From: Pseudoxanthomonas sp. NC8
GTDB lineage: Bacteria; Pseudomonadota; Gammaproteobacteria; Xanthomonadales; Xanthomonadaceae
Assembly: GCA_025232375.1 (NCBI GenBank)
Contig: CP060419.1
Span: forward strand, 1,115,001-1,179,000
DNA length: 64,000 nt
Direction of reading: 5' to 3'
Below the pieces are notes generated by a model. That model searched no databases and was not told where the DNA came from. It worked only from the letters and a program-made list of their open reading frames with translations. Of the stretch, positions 23,571-33,976 are shown one piece after another. A program made the translations under genes and the position numbers. Numbering within the stretch: position 1 is the stretch's first letter; each line of letters opens with the position of its first letter.

Positions 23571-25902
23571 CTACACCATGCGGATATCGAGCTGGCGCAG
23601 CCGGCGCAGGATGTCGAACAGCAGCGCGCTGCGCGTCGTGGGGGCCTGTCGGGGCGTGGCCACGAAGCCGGTGGCGCTGAACAGCACCTGGCCCTTGTCG
23701 GAGATGCCGTCGATCAGCACCGCCGGCGCCGGAGCATCGAGGATCCCGGGATGCTCGCGGAACGCTTCCAGCAGCAACGCGCGGACCAGGTCGGCATCCG
23801 TCGCCAGCGGCATCGGCAACACGATCTTCACCAGTCCCTCGGCATTGGAATAGGTGCGGTTGCGCACCGCCTTGGTGATCAGCTCCGAGTTGGGAACCAG
23901 TACCGTGGTGCGGTCGCTGGTCTGGATTTCGGTGGCGCGGACGTTGATCCGGCGGATGTCGCCTTCGGCATCGCCGACCACCACCCAGTCGCCGACCTTG
24001 ACCGGGCGCTCGGCCAGCAGGATCAGGCCGGAGATGAAGTTCTGCACGATCGCCTGCAGGCCGAAGCCGATGCCGACCGACAGCGCGCTGGCGATCCAGG
24101 CGATCCGCTCCAGGCCAACGCCGATGGCCGCCAGCGCCATCGCCACGGCCATGACCATGGTCGCGTAGCCGAACAGGGTGACCACCGAAGCGCGCATGCC
24201 CTCGTCCATGCCCGTGGTCGGCAGGTAGCGGCGCGCCAGCCAGCGCTTGGTAAGGTGGAATACGGCACTTGCCAGCGCGAACACCATGATGGCGCGGACC
24301 ACGCTGGTCGGGCTGAGCACCAGTTGGCCGACGCTGATGCCGCGCGCCAGGCCTGCCGCCCGGTCGATCAGGTCGTCGCCGCTGGCGCCGTACGGCATGG
24401 CCAGCGCGATCAGGCCGAGCAACGCCAGCAGCGTGCGCAGCACTGCCGAGAGCACCACCGCGATCCGCTCGCCATGGCGTGGATCCAGGCCGAAGCGGTC
24501 GTTGATCCGGCGCCCGGCCACGCCCTTGGCGCCGAGCAGGGTGCAGACCAGGTCGTCGACGAAACGCATGCCGGGTATGCGGTGGTAAGGACCACGCCCG
24601 TCCACAGGACCTGGACGGCGACGAAGCCGGCCAGGGCGACGAAACCGGTCAGCAAGCCGAGGATGCAGATCGACACCGCCACCAGGCGATGCTGGTCGCC
24701 ACGTTCATCCAGGGGCGGAAATGTGGATCGGCCCGTGCCGGCGCCGGGGCTCCCTCCGCCGGCTGCGCGTCAGCCGCGCCGCGCCGGTGCAGGCGATGCA
24801 CCCGCAACAGCGCCATCAACACCACTGAAGTCGACACCAGCGCGGCGAGCGCGGTGAGCGCCACCGCCAGCGGCAGGCTGGCATTGATCAGCGTGCCCAG
24901 TTGCTGCGACAGGGAAGCGACCACGATCGCCAGCGATGTCGCCAGTGGCACCGGGCGCAGGGCGCGCGCGCCCGCGTCGGAGATCGCCGGCAGGCGCCAG
25001 GAGGGGCTGCGGACCGACAGCAGCACCCCGCCCAGCGTGGTCACGAAGGTCGCGAACACCAGGGTCCGGCTGGCCAGGTCGGCCAGCTGGACCACCGCGG
25101 CCGGCACGTTGGGCGGCAGCAGGGCCTGATGCAGCAGGCCGACGATCCACCACGCGGCCAGCGTCGACAGCAGCAGCTGGGCCATCGCCGGCGCCGAGCG
25201 CCGCAGCGGCCCGGCCGGGATGTGCTTGCCGACCAGCCGCGGCACCGTGCGCGCACCGAACCGCCCGACCACCACCGCCACCAGCAGCGCCATTGCCAGG
25301 TAGCCGGAAGGGCGCAGCGGGCCGGACTGCCAGCGTACGGAGACGGCATCTCGGGTTGCGTTCCACAGGCCGAGTACGCGCGCGCCGTCGCGCGCGCTGT
25401 TTTCGCCCAGGTCATGCCAGAAGCGCGGGTTGGGGCGGCGTGGTGCGCCTGGACAGGGTCTGGTGGAAGTTCTCCTGGCGCTTGGCCGCGATCCGCTCCA
25501 GCAGCTGGCTGCTTTCCACTGCCGCCAGCTTGGCCTGCCGCAGTTCGGCGTCGACCTCGTTGCGCTGCTGCTGCAGGTCATGGCGTTCGCGGGTGACCTC
25601 GGCAGCTTCCTGCCCCTTCCCGGCCGGGCTCTCGCCCAGTTCCGCCAGGCGCGCATCCAGGCTTTGCAGCTGGGGCGTGCGCTCGGCGATGGTCTTCTCG
25701 GCCTGCGCCTGGACCTTCTGCACCGCGTCGCGCGAGGCCAGCAGCGCGACGTCGTCCTCCTGCTCCTCCAGCTTCGCGCCGATCTGCTCGAGCTGCTGGC
25801 GCGCCCGGTCCAGCGACGGGGCCTGCGCCAGTGCCGGTAAGGCCGTCGCCAGCAACAGGAGCAGGGTAGGATGGCCCGCGGGGTCAGGGCGCGATGGTGC
25901 AT
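23571..25902 (-). CDS. DUF3772/MscS-family mechanosensitive channel protein
   Basis: Large mechanosensitive channel of the MscS/MscK type. N-terminal signal ([10 protein letters not shown]... [11 protein letters not shown]), a periplasmic coiled coil ([40 protein letters not shown]), then several membrane helices and the MscS domain: [58 protein letters not shown]. About 777 residues, matching DUF3772-containing channels. Breaks at about 25866 (CCTACC for CCTGGCC), 25436 (C run), 24693 (lost C at CCTGG) and 24578 (CCTTAC). Likely role: relief of hypo-osmotic shock. Confidence 0.9.
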
Positions 25903-25985
25903 GCGGTCGCGGCGGTGGGGCTGGGGTGGCTACGTTAGCACCCGGAAACGACAAGGCCCCGTCGAAACGGGGCCTTGCCTTGACC

Positions 25986-26061
25986 TGGTGCCGGAAACAG
26001 GAGTCGAACCTGCGACCTACGCATTACGAATGCGCCGCTCTACCAACTGAGCTATTCCGGC
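25986..26061 (-). tRNA. tRNA-Thr (anticodon CGT)
   Basis: On the minus strand: 7-bp acceptor stem GCCGGAA/TTCCGGC, D arm GCTCAGTTGGTAGAGC, anticodon loop TTCGTAA (anticodon CGT, reading ACG), T arm with GGTTCGACTCC, discriminator A and encoded CCA. 76 bases, all stems intact. Confidence 0.96.
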
Positions 26062-26204
26062 GAAGCCCGGCTGCGCTGGCGCGACCGGGGGCGGAATTCT
26101 AACGGTTCGGACGCGGGCAGGCCAGCGGCATTGGCGGTGCGCGTCTCGCCAGCGGAGACTGCCCGCGGCTAGAGTGGCGCTCCCGTCCGCCAGACCGATC
26201 AGCC

Positions 26205-27598
26205 GTGGCCAAGCCTTCCTCCAAGTCCAGCGCCCGTACCGCCTACGTCTGCGGCGAATGCGGCGCCGAGTACAGCAAGTGGCAGGGCCAGTGCGGCGAA
26301 TGCGGCGCTGGAACACGCTGTCGCAGGTGGTGCTGGAGCCGGCCGGCGCAACGGCCGGGCCGCCCTCCGCGCGCCGCAACGGCTGGGCGGGCAAGGTCGA
26401 TCCGCCGAAAGTCACCGCGCTGAAGGACGTCAGCCAGGCGGCGGAAGTGCGCGTGTCCACCGGCATCGGCGAGCTGGATCGCGTGCTCGGCGGCGGCCTG
26501 GTCGAAGGTGCGGTGGTGCTGGTCGGTGGCGATCCGGGCATCGGCAAGTCGACCCTGCTGCTGCAGGCGCTGGCGAAGATGGCCGCGCAGCTGCCCGCGC
26601 TCTACGTCACCGGCGAGGAATCGCTGGGCCAGGTCGCCGGGCGCGCGGTACGCCTGGACCTGCCGCTGGACAACCTGCAGGCACTGGCCGAGACCGGGGT
26701 CGAATCGATCCTGCAGCATGCCGCGCAGGCGCAGCCGAAGCTGATCGTGGCCGATTCGGTGCAGACCCTGTGGACCGAGTCGCTCACCGCCGCGCCCGGC
26801 TCGGTCAGCCAGGTCCGCGAGAGCGCCGCGCGCCTGGTGCGCTACGCCAAGGAGACCGGCACCGCCGTGTTTCTGGTCGGCCACGTGACCAAGGAGGGCG
26901 GCATCGCCGGTCCGCGCGTGCTCGAGCACATGGTCGACGCGGTGCTGTACTTCGAGGGCGAGAGCGGCAGCCGCTTCCGCGTGCTGCGCGCGTTCAAGAA
27001 CCGCTTCGGCGCGGTCAACGAGCTGGGCGTGTTCGCGATGGGCGACAAGGGCCTGAAGGAGGTCCCGAATCCGTCCGCCATTTTCCTGTCCGGCAGTTCG
27101 CAGCAGCCGGGCAGTTGCGTGATGGTCACCCGCGAGGGCACCCGTCCGCTGCTGGTCGAGGTGCAGGCGCTGGTCGATTCCTCGCCACTGTCCAACCCGC
27201 GCCGGGTCGCGGTCGGACTGGAGCAGAACCGCCTGGCGATGCTGCTGGCCGTGCTGCACCGGCATGGGGGCGTGGGGGTCGGCGACCAGGACGTGTTCGT
27301 CAATGTCGTCGGCGGCATCCGCGTGCAGGAGACCGCGGCCGACCTGCCGGTGCTGCTGGCGGTGCTGTCCTCGCTGCGCGACCGGCCGCTGGCCGACAAG
27401 ACCGTGGCGTTCGGCGAGGTCGGCCTGTCGGGCGAGATCCGGCCGGTGCCCAACGGCGAGGAGCGCCTGCGCGAAGCGGCCACCCATGGCTTCCGCCGCG
27501 CGATCGTGCCCAAGGCGAACGTGCCCAAGGGCGGGCGCTACAAGGACATGGAAGTGGTCGCAGTGGAGCGGCTCGCGGACGCGCTGGAGCAGGCGTGA
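26205..27598 (+). CDS. radA: RadA, DNA repair/recombination ATPase
   Basis: RecA-related branch-migration helicase. N-terminal zinc finger CGECGAEYSKWQGQCGECGA, RecA-like domain with Walker A GGDPGIGKSTLLLQ, YVTGEES, then the RadA signature KNRFG (FKNRFGAVNELGVF) and the C-terminal Lon-like domain (VGGIRVQETAADLPVLLAVL). About 464 residues. One break at 26308: a lost C in CCTGG (GAWNTLSQ expected). Start is GTG 26205 (MAKPSSK), the only one in frame with the zinc finger. Its TGA overlaps the next GTG. Confidence 0.96.
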
Positions 27599-28176
27599 AG
27601 GACGCCGTGGTCCCGCCTGCGCCGGCGTCGGCCGTGGCGCGCGCGGTGTCGCTGCTGTTGCATCCTTTCGTCGTGATCACGGGGCTGGCGCTGGCAGCGG
27701 CATGGCGGCTGGATCATCCGTCGCTGCCGCGCGTCGCCGCCGGCATGGTGGCGGTGGTCGGGATGGTCTGGATCTTCGTCTGGCGCCGCTGGCGCAGTGG
27801 TCGCTGGAGCACGGTCGATGCCTCGCGGCGGCAGGAGCGTCCGCTGCTGTACCTGCTTGCGCTGGTCTTGGCCGTTGCCTACTGGGCATGGCTGGGCGGG
27901 CGGGCGTCGCCGCTGTCCGGCGGCGTACTGGCCGCGATCGCCATGCTGTGCGTGGCCGGGTTGGCCAATCGCTGGATCAAGTTGTCGCTGCACATGGCCT
28001 GCCTGCTGTTCGCCGCCGTCGTGCTGCTTGCGTTGTGGCGGCCGGCCGGTTGCGCCTTGCTGGCTGCCTCGCCGTTGCTTGCCTGGAGCCGGTTGAGGCT
28101 GGGCCGTCACAGCCTGTGGGAGGTGCTGGGTGGCGCATTGCTGGGCGCGGTCGCGGGGTGGGCGACGCTGTCCTGA
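27595..28176 (+). CDS. PAP2-family membrane phosphatase-like protein
   Basis: Polytopic membrane protein (about 6 helices, 193 residues) related to type 2 phosphatidic acid phosphatases. Helices include SLLLHPFVVITGLALAAAW and ERPLLYLLALVLAVAYWAWL. The C-terminal half has RWIKLSLHMACLLFAAVVLL then WSRLRLGRHSLWEVLGGALL, which resembles the SxH and SRxxxxxHxxxDVxxG active-site motifs, though the Asp is Glu here. GTG start overlaps the radA stop (GTGA), so it is translationally coupled. Activity and substrate unproven. Confidence 0.7.
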   Translation: MKDAVVPPAPASAVARAVSLLLHPFVVITGLALAAAWRLDHPSLPRVAAGMVAVVGMVWIFVWRRWRSGRWSTVDASRRQERPLLYLLALVLAVAYWAWLGGRASPLSGGVLAAIAMLCVAGLANRWIKLSLHMACLLFAAVVLLALWRPAGCALLAASPLLAWSRLRLGRHSLWEVLGGALLGAVAGWATLS

Positions 28177-28193
28177 GTCCGGCGGTGCCGGAC
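28177..28193. terminator. Hairpin between convergent PAP2 and CcsA-like genes
   Basis: Perfect 7-bp arms GTCCGGC / GCCGGAC around GGT, immediately after the PAP2 stop. No T-run. Confidence 0.4.
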
Positions 28194-28210
28194 CGCGCAG
28201 CGGCTGCCTG

Positions 28211-29026
28211 TCACGACCGGCGCAGCACCAGCTCCAGCACGAACTTGCTGCCGAAGAACGCCAGCAGCAGCAGGACCATCGCCGTAAGCGTCCAGTGCAC
28301 CGCGCGGATGCCGCGCCAGCCATAGCGCCAGCGACCGAGCAGCAGGCCGCCGAACACCAGCCACGACAGCACGCTGAGCACGGTCTTGTGGAGCAGGTGC
28401 TGGGACAGCAGGTCCTGGACGAACAGCACGCCGGTGAGCAGGGTCAGGGTGAGCAGGACAAACCCGACCGCGATCGTGCGGAACAGCAGGAATTCCAGTT
28501 CGGTCAGCGGTGGCAGCATGCGCAGCCGGGCATGGAACTCGCGCCGGCGCAGGGCGCGCTCCTGGATCCACAGCATCACCGCCAGCAGCGCGGCGATGGC
28601 CAGCGTCGCGTAGGCGAGCAGGGCCAGCCAGGCATGCAGCTGCAGGCGCCAGCCGAGCACGGGCGAGGCCGCATGTCCGTGGCCGTGGTAGGCGAGCAGG
28701 AGCGCGGCGGCGAGCGGGAAGGCGATCACGCCGAGCGCGGCCATCCGCCCGCGCGCACCGACCAGCGCGGTCATCGCCGCCATGCCCAGGCCGAGCAGCG
28801 ACAGCGCCGAGAAAAAGTGCATGTCCGGCCCGCCCGGCGTCCGCCAGGCCACGCCCAGGTGGTAGGCGGCGTGCAGCGCCACGCCCGCCAGCGCCGGGAC
28901 CAGCCAGGTGCGCGATGGCGAGGACGGCTTGCCGCGCACCGCCCGGAGCAGGAGCAGGGGCGCGAGCAGATAGGCGGCAACGGCGATGAGAACGAGTGTC
29001 ACCGGGCGAGTGTCGCATACGCGCAT
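28211..29026 (-). CDS. Cytochrome c assembly (CcsA/HemX/YpjD-like) membrane protein
   Basis: Eight-helix integral membrane protein of the CcmC/CcsA superfamily, which handles haem for cytochrome c maturation; this single-gene YpjD branch is poorly characterised. Conserved residues include the helix HAWLALLAYATLAIAALLAV, MLWIQERAL, and HKTVLSVLSWLVFGGLLLGR with its conserved His, then WRYGWRG. About 271 residues, frame intact. I chose ATG 29026; GTG 29002 (VTLVLIAVAAYL) is equally plausible. Divergent from ffh, the same arrangement as ypjD-ffh in E. coli. Confidence 0.8.
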   Translation of the reverse strand: MRVCDTRPVTLVLIAVAAYLLAPLLLLRAVRGKPSSPSRTWLVPALAGVALHAAYHLGVAWRTPGGPDMHFFSALSLLGLGMAAMTALVGARGRMAALGVIAFPLAAALLLAYHGHGHAASPVLGWRLQLHAWLALLAYATLAIAALLAVMLWIQERALRRREFHARLRMLPPLTELEFLLFRTIAVGFVLLTLTLLTGVLFVQDLLSQHLLHKTVLSVLSWLVFGGLLLGRWRYGWRGIRAVHWTLTAMVLLLLAFFGSKFVLELVLRRS

Positions 29027-29111
29027 GAGTCGACGGAATGGCGATGGCGCGGCCGTGTCCCGGGCGCGATGCGCGTCGGCACGGGCCACCGGGCAAGCGG
29101 GGCAGGCGGGC

Positions 29112-29117
29112 TATAAT
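29112..29117 (+). promoter_or_regulatory. -10 element for ffh
   Basis: Perfect TATAAT 34 bases before the ffh ATG in a GC-rich setting. No convincing -35 hexamer is visible. Confidence 0.5.
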
Positions 29118-29150
29118 CGCCGGCCGTTATCCGTCTTCCGGTCTGCCCGC

Positions 29151-30535
29151 ATGTTCGAATCCCTGACCCAGCGCCTGTCCGGCACCATGGAGCGCCTGCG
29201 CGGACGCGGCCGGCTGACCGAATCAAACATCAGCGAGGCCGTGCGCGAGGTGCGCGTGGCCCTGCTCGAGGCCGACGTCGCCCTGCCGGTGGTCCAGGCC
29301 CTGATCCAGCGGATCAAGGTCCGTGCGGTCGGTAAGGAAGTGCTGAAGTCGCTGACTCCCGGTAAGGCCCTGATCAAGGTCGTGCGCGACGAGCTGACCG
29401 CGGTGATGGGTGCGCAGGCCAGTGACCTCAACCTCAACGTGCCGGCCCCGGCGATCATCCTGATGGCCGGCCTGCAGGGCGCCGGCAAGACCACCACCGT
29501 CGGCAAGCTTGCGAAGCACCTGAAGGAAAAGCGCAAGAAGAAGGTGATGGTGGTCAGCGCCGACGTCTACCGCCCGGCCGCGATCGAGCAGCTGAAGACC
29601 CTTGCCGAACAGTCCGGCGTGCTGTTCTTCCCGTCCGACGCCGGGCAGAAGCCCGAGGACATCGTCCGCGCCGCGATCGCCGATGCGCGCAAGTCTTTCG
29701 CCGACGTGCTGATCGTCGACACCGCCGGCCGCCTCGCCATCGACGAGGCGATGATGGCCGAGATCAAGGCGCTGCACGCCGCGGTCACGCCGGTCGAGAC
29801 CCTGTTCGTGGTCGACGCGATGACCGGTAAGGACGCGGCCAATACCGCCAAGGCCTTCTCCGAGGCGCTGCCGCTGACCGGCGTGGTGCTGACCAAGACC
29901 GACGGCGACGCCCGTGGTGGTGCCGCGCTGTCGGTGCGCTACATCACCGGCAAGCCGGTCAAGTTCACCGGTACCGGCGAGAAGCTCGACGGCCTGGACG
30001 TGTTCCATCCCGATCGCGTCGCTGCCCGCATCCTCGACATGGGCGACGTGCTGTCGCTGGTCGAGCAGGTCGAGCAGAACGTCGATAAGGAGAAGGCTGC
30101 CAAACTCGCCGCCAAGGTCGCCAAGGGCAAGAAGTTCGACCTCAACGACATGCGCGACCAGCTCGAGCAGATGCAGAACATGGGCGGCATTGCCGGGCTC
30201 ATCGACAAGCTGCCGGGCCAGCAGCCAGGGTGCCCGAGCACCTCAAGCAGCAGGTTTCACAGAGCCGCGAAGTGCCGCGGATGATGGCGATCATCGGCTC
30301 GATGACGCCGAAGGAGCGCCGCAATCCTGACCTGCTCAACGGCTCGCGCCGCGCCCGCATCGCGCGCGGTTCCGGCACCACGCCGGCCGACGTCAACAAG
30401 CTGCTCAAGCAGTACCAGCAGATGGAAAAGATGATGGGCAAGCTGGGCCGCGGCGGCATGAAGGGCATGATGCGCGGCCTGCAGGGCATGATGGGCGGCG
30501 GCATGGGCGGCCGCGGCGGCCTGCCGTTCCGCTGA
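29151..30535 (+). CDS. ffh: Ffh, signal recognition particle GTPase (SRP54)
   Basis: Binds 4.5S RNA and hydrophobic signal sequences, targeting ribosomes to FtsY. N domain [21 protein letters not shown]1 [19 protein letters not shown]3 DTAGRL, G4 TKTDGD, and a methionine-rich M domain ending [20 protein letters not shown]. About 460 residues. One break at about 30228 (CCAGGG context; GQQ-VPEHLK expected) lies at the junction of G and M domains. Confidence 0.97.
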
Positions 30536-30591
30536 GTCGCGCGATGAGGGCAGGCTGACGTGGTGCGCGCGTCGTTTCCCGCGGGTTCGCG

Positions 30592-31416
30592 ATGGTGAGC
30601 GCGAACGTGCCGGTCGTCCTGCTCAACGGCGCGCCCGCCGACGATCCGGCGGCGCTGCGCGCGCTGGCCCAGGTCAACTACGGCCACTTCACCTCGCTGC
30701 AGGTCCGTGGCGGTGCGGCACAAGGCTGGCCCTGCATTTCGCGCGTCTGGCCGAAGCCACGTCCGCGCTGTTCGACGCCGCTCTCGACCTTGGCCGCCGT
30801 GCGTGGGTGGATGCGCCAAGGCCGCGCGCTCCGCGGGTGGCGAAGGTTCGATGCGGGTCACGGTGTTCTCGCGCGATTTCGACCATCGGCGACCGCTGCA
30901 GCCGGTCGGAATCGACGTGCTGGTCGCCGTCTCGCCGCCGTCTCCATCGCCGCGACCGCTGCGGGTGCAGGTGCGGCCGTTCGTGCGCCCTGTGCCGCAG
31001 TTCAAGCATGTCGGTACCTTCCCGCTGTTCCATCACCGCCGGCAGGCGCTCAAGGCCGGCTACGACGATGCGCTGTTCGTTGACGGCGAAGGCGGCACCG
31101 CCCGGGTGGCCGAAGGTGCGGTCTGGAACATCGGGTTCTGGGATGGCCGGCAGGTCGTCTGGCCCGGCCCCGGCGCTGCGCGGCACCGCCGAGCGCCTGC
31201 TGCAGGCCGGGCTGGAGGCGGACGGCGTCGGGCAGGTGGTCCGTCCGGTCACGGTGGCCGAACTGGCCGGCCTGCAGGCGGCTTTTGCCAGTAATGCCAA
31301 CGGGTTGCAGCCGATCCGGGCAATCGACGGGGTCGAGTATTCCGTCGATGCCGATGCCGGCCCTGGGCGGCCTGCTGCGGTCTGCTCTCGGGCGTGCGCC
31401 GTGGGAGACGCTGTAG
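30592..31416 (+). CDS. Aminotransferase class IV family protein (PabC/IlvE fold), heavily frameshifted
   Basis: PLP-dependent class IV aminotransferase or lyase; PabC-like is possible but the role is unclear. Pieces: MVSANVPVVLLNGAPADDPA, VNYGHFTSLQVRGGAAQG, LHFARLAEATSALFDAAL, RVTVFSRDFDHRRP, VRPVPQFKHVGTFPLFHHRR, AGYDDALFVDGEGGTARVAE, GAVWNIGFWDG. The last matches the class IV E.S.N motif region. Ends LGRAPWETL at 31416. Breaks at about 30725, 30790, 30818, 31172 and 31365, mostly CCTGG/CCAGG. About 275 residues reconstructed. Confidence 0.7.
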
Positions 31417-31480
31417 TGGCGACGGCCAGCCGGGCCTTCCGGCGGGCCTGAACGCCTTGCCGGGCAATGTTCAGTCCGGG

Positions 31481-31509
31481 TTGTCCGCACCGCGCCGCTG
31501 ACCTACAAT
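31481..31509 (+). promoter_or_regulatory. Sigma-70 promoter for rpsP-rimM-trmD-rplS
   Basis: TTGTCC (31481-31486), 17-base spacer, TACAAT (31504-31509), 51 bases before rpsP. Confidence 0.75.
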
Positions 31510-31560
31510 TCGCGGCTTACCTCGCCACCCTGGCGACTGGGCAACACCGAGAAACCACCA

Positions 31561-31820
31561 TGGTCAAGATCCGTCTCACCCGCGGCGGCGCGAAGAAGCG
31601 TCCGTTCTACCACATCATCGTCACCGACTCGCGCAGCGCCCGCGACGGCCGCAACATCGAGCGCGTCGGTTACTACAACCCGGTCGCTTCCGGCAACGAT
31701 CAGCGCATCGTGCTGGACATCGCCCGCGTCGACCATTGGGTCGGCCACGGCGCCCAGCTGACCGAAAAGGTCCGCAACCTGTACAAGGAAGCGGCCAAGG
31801 CCCAGGCGACCGCCGCCTGA
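31561..31820 (+). CDS. rpsP: 30S ribosomal protein S16
   Basis: Small-subunit assembly protein. The 86-residue intact product starts [20 protein letters not shown] and continues [20 protein letters not shown], standard S16. First gene of the conserved rpsP-rimM-trmD-rplS operon. Confidence 0.98.
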
Positions 31821-31872
31821 TCCGGCCGGCCACCGGCTCGCCGGTGGCCCTGTCCGCTCCAGAACGGACTTC

Positions 31873-32403
31873 ATGAACGACGACGCGCGCTCCGCCACGC
31901 CCCGCAAGCTGATCCTGCTGGGCGCGGTGTCGGGCGCCGTCGGCGTGCGTGGCGATGTGAAGCTGCAATCCCTGGACCGAGCCGCGCGCGCAGATCTTCA
32001 GCTACCAGCCGTGGATCCTGCGTTCGGCCAATGGCGTCGAGCGCGAGGTGCAGGGCGCCCGTGGCCGCGATACCGGCAAGCATGTCGTCGCGACCCTGCC
32101 CGATATCATTGACCGCGACGCGGCCGAGGCCATGCGCGGCACCGAGATTCTGGTTCCGCGCGATGCATTGCCGCCGCCGGCCCCCGGCGAGTACTACTGG
32201 GTCGACCTGGAAGGCATGCGCGTGGTCACCGTCGAGGGCGTGGCCTGGGCGAGGTCTCGCACCTGCTGTCGACCGGCGCCAACGACGTGATGGTGGTGCG
32301 CGGCGAACGCGAGCGCATGCTGCCATTCGTCCAGCCCGACTATGTGACGTCGGTGGACTTCGAGTCCGGCACGATCACCGTCGACTGGGATCCCGAGTTC
32401 TAG
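31873..32403 (+). CDS. rimM: RimM, 16S rRNA processing/30S maturation factor
   Basis: Binds S19 and assists maturation of the 30S head. N-terminal [20 protein letters not shown], then [11 protein letters not shown], the PRC-barrel segment [20 protein letters not shown], and C-terminal [20 protein letters not shown] with VDWDPEF. About 176 residues. Breaks at about 31980 and at 32246 (lost C in [14 protein letters not shown] expected). Confidence 0.93.
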
Positions 32404-32424
32404 GAACGCGGCGTTCCTTCGCCT

Positions 32425-33180
32425 ATGCGCATCGACATCGTCAGCCTGTTTCCCGAGTTCGTCGACCAGTGCGCCGCATTCGGCGTGGTCGGTCGTGCGC
32501 GCGAGCGTGGGCTGCTGTCGTTGCACGGCTGGAACCCGCGTGACCACGCCGAGGGCAACTACCGCAAGGTGGACGACCGTACCTTCGGCGGCGGCCCCGG
32601 CATGGTGATGCTGGTAGAGCCCCTGCGCCGCTGCCTGGCGACGATGCGCGAGGCGGATCCGGTGCGTCCGCACCTGGTCTACCTGAGTCCGCAGGGGCGG
32701 CGGCTGGACCAGGCCGGGTCCGCGAACTGGCCGCATTGCCGCGGCTGGCCCTGCTGTGCGGCCGCTACGAGGGCGTGGACGAGCGCCTGGTCCGGGCCGA
32801 GGTCGACGAGGAGCTTTCGATCGGCGACTACGTCCTGTCCGGCGGCGAGCTGGCCGCGGCGGTGGTCGTGGACGCGGTCGCGCGGCTGCAGGACGGTGTC
32901 CTGAACGACGCCGGTTCAGCCGAACAGGACAGCTTCGAGGACGGCCTGCTGGACTGTCCGCACTACAGTCATCCGGTCGAACATGCCTACGGCACGGTTC
33001 CCGAGGTGCTGCGTTCCGGCAACCATGCCGCCATCGCGCGCTGGCGCCGGCAGCAAGCCCCTGGCCCGGACCCAGCAACGTCGCCCGGACCTGCTGGAAG
33101 GCCGGGCGCTGTCCAAGGCCGACCGGAAGCTGCTGGACGACTGGCTCCGGGAGCACGCCGCGGACAGTCCCGGCGGGTAG
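32425..33180 (+). CDS. trmD: TrmD, tRNA (guanine-37-N1)-methyltransferase
   Basis: SAM-dependent methylation of G37 next to the anticodon, preventing frameshifting. [57 protein letters not shown] and [20 protein letters not shown] are the SPOUT trefoil-knot motifs. Ends [10 protein letters not shown]. About 251 residues. Breaks: a lost C after CCAGG at 32716 and an extra C at CCTGG 33058. It lies between rimM and rplS, as expected. Confidence 0.96.
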
Positions 33181-33200
33181 CCCGGAGCCGACAAAGCGGC

Positions 33201-33206
33201 TACAAT
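33201..33206 (+). promoter_or_regulatory. Possible -10 element upstream of rplS
   Basis: TACAAT 130 bases before rplS, just after trmD. It could give an internal promoter with a long leader; no good -35 is visible. Confidence 0.35.
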
Positions 33207-33335
33207 GCCGGGTTCCTGCGGGCGGTTCCGCCCGGACTGGACCCCATAACAATCACGTGCGGCGCAATCCTGCGACTGCATCGGCCCGAGTTGTCGACCA
33301 CGACACGCCCACCCGAACACATTGAGTCGGTCACC

Positions 33336-33731
33336 ATGAGCAAGCTGAACAAGTCCATCGTCGCGGAATTCGAGTCCGCCCAGATCACCCGCGAACTGCC
33401 GAAGTTCAGCCAGGGCGACACCGTCGTGGTGAACGTCAAGGTGAAGGAAGGCAACCGCGAGCGCGTGCAGGCCTACGAAGGCGTGGTCATCGCGATCAAG
33501 AACGCCGGCCTGAACTCCGCGTTCACCGTGCGCAAGATCTCGCACGGCTACGGCGTCGAGCGCGTGTTCCAGAACCACAGCGCCATCATCGACTCGGTCG
33601 AAGTGAAGCGCCGCGGCAAGGTCCGCGCCGGCAAGCTGTACTACCTGCGCGGCCTGGAAGGCAAGGCTGCCCGCATCAAGGAAGACCTGGCTGCCGTGGC
33701 CAAGGCCAAGGCCGAGAAGGCCGCCGGCTGA
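33336..33731 (+). CDS. rplS: 50S ribosomal protein L19
   Basis: Large-subunit protein at the subunit interface. The intact product begins [20 protein letters not shown], with [20 protein letters not shown] and [20 protein letters not shown], typical L19, plus an Ala/Lys-rich tail ([13 protein letters not shown]). 131 residues. Followed by a strong terminator. Confidence 0.98.
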   Translation: MSKLNKSIVAEFESAQITRELPKFSQGDTVVVNVKVKEGNRERVQAYEGVVIAIKNAGLNSAFTVRKISHGYGVERVFQNHSAIIDSVEVKRRGKVRAGKLYYLRGLEGKAARIKEDLAAVAKAKAEKAAG

Positions 33732-33754
33732 TCGCCGCTTCGGGATGCACCCGC

Positions 33755-33785
33755 AACGGCCGCCGAAAGGCGGCCGTTTGCTTTT
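33755..33785 (+). terminator. Rho-independent terminator after rplS
   Basis: 10-bp arms AACGGCCGCC / GGCGGCCGTT with a GAAA tetraloop, followed by TGCTTTT. Ends the rpsP operon. Confidence 0.85.
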
Positions 33786-33976
33786 CCGCGGAAGGGGATC
33801 GGGAAACGCGACGTGTCCCGTGCGTTGCGGCCGTAGTCGCGGCGACTTTCCATGGGTGGACAGCGGGTCGCGCCGGGAAACACTGGCCTGCTGCGGGTCG
33901 CCTTCACGGAGAGCCTGGATTCCGGTTTCGCCGGCATTCCGCGAGCCGGAGTGCTGGTCCTGACGGTATGGCCCGG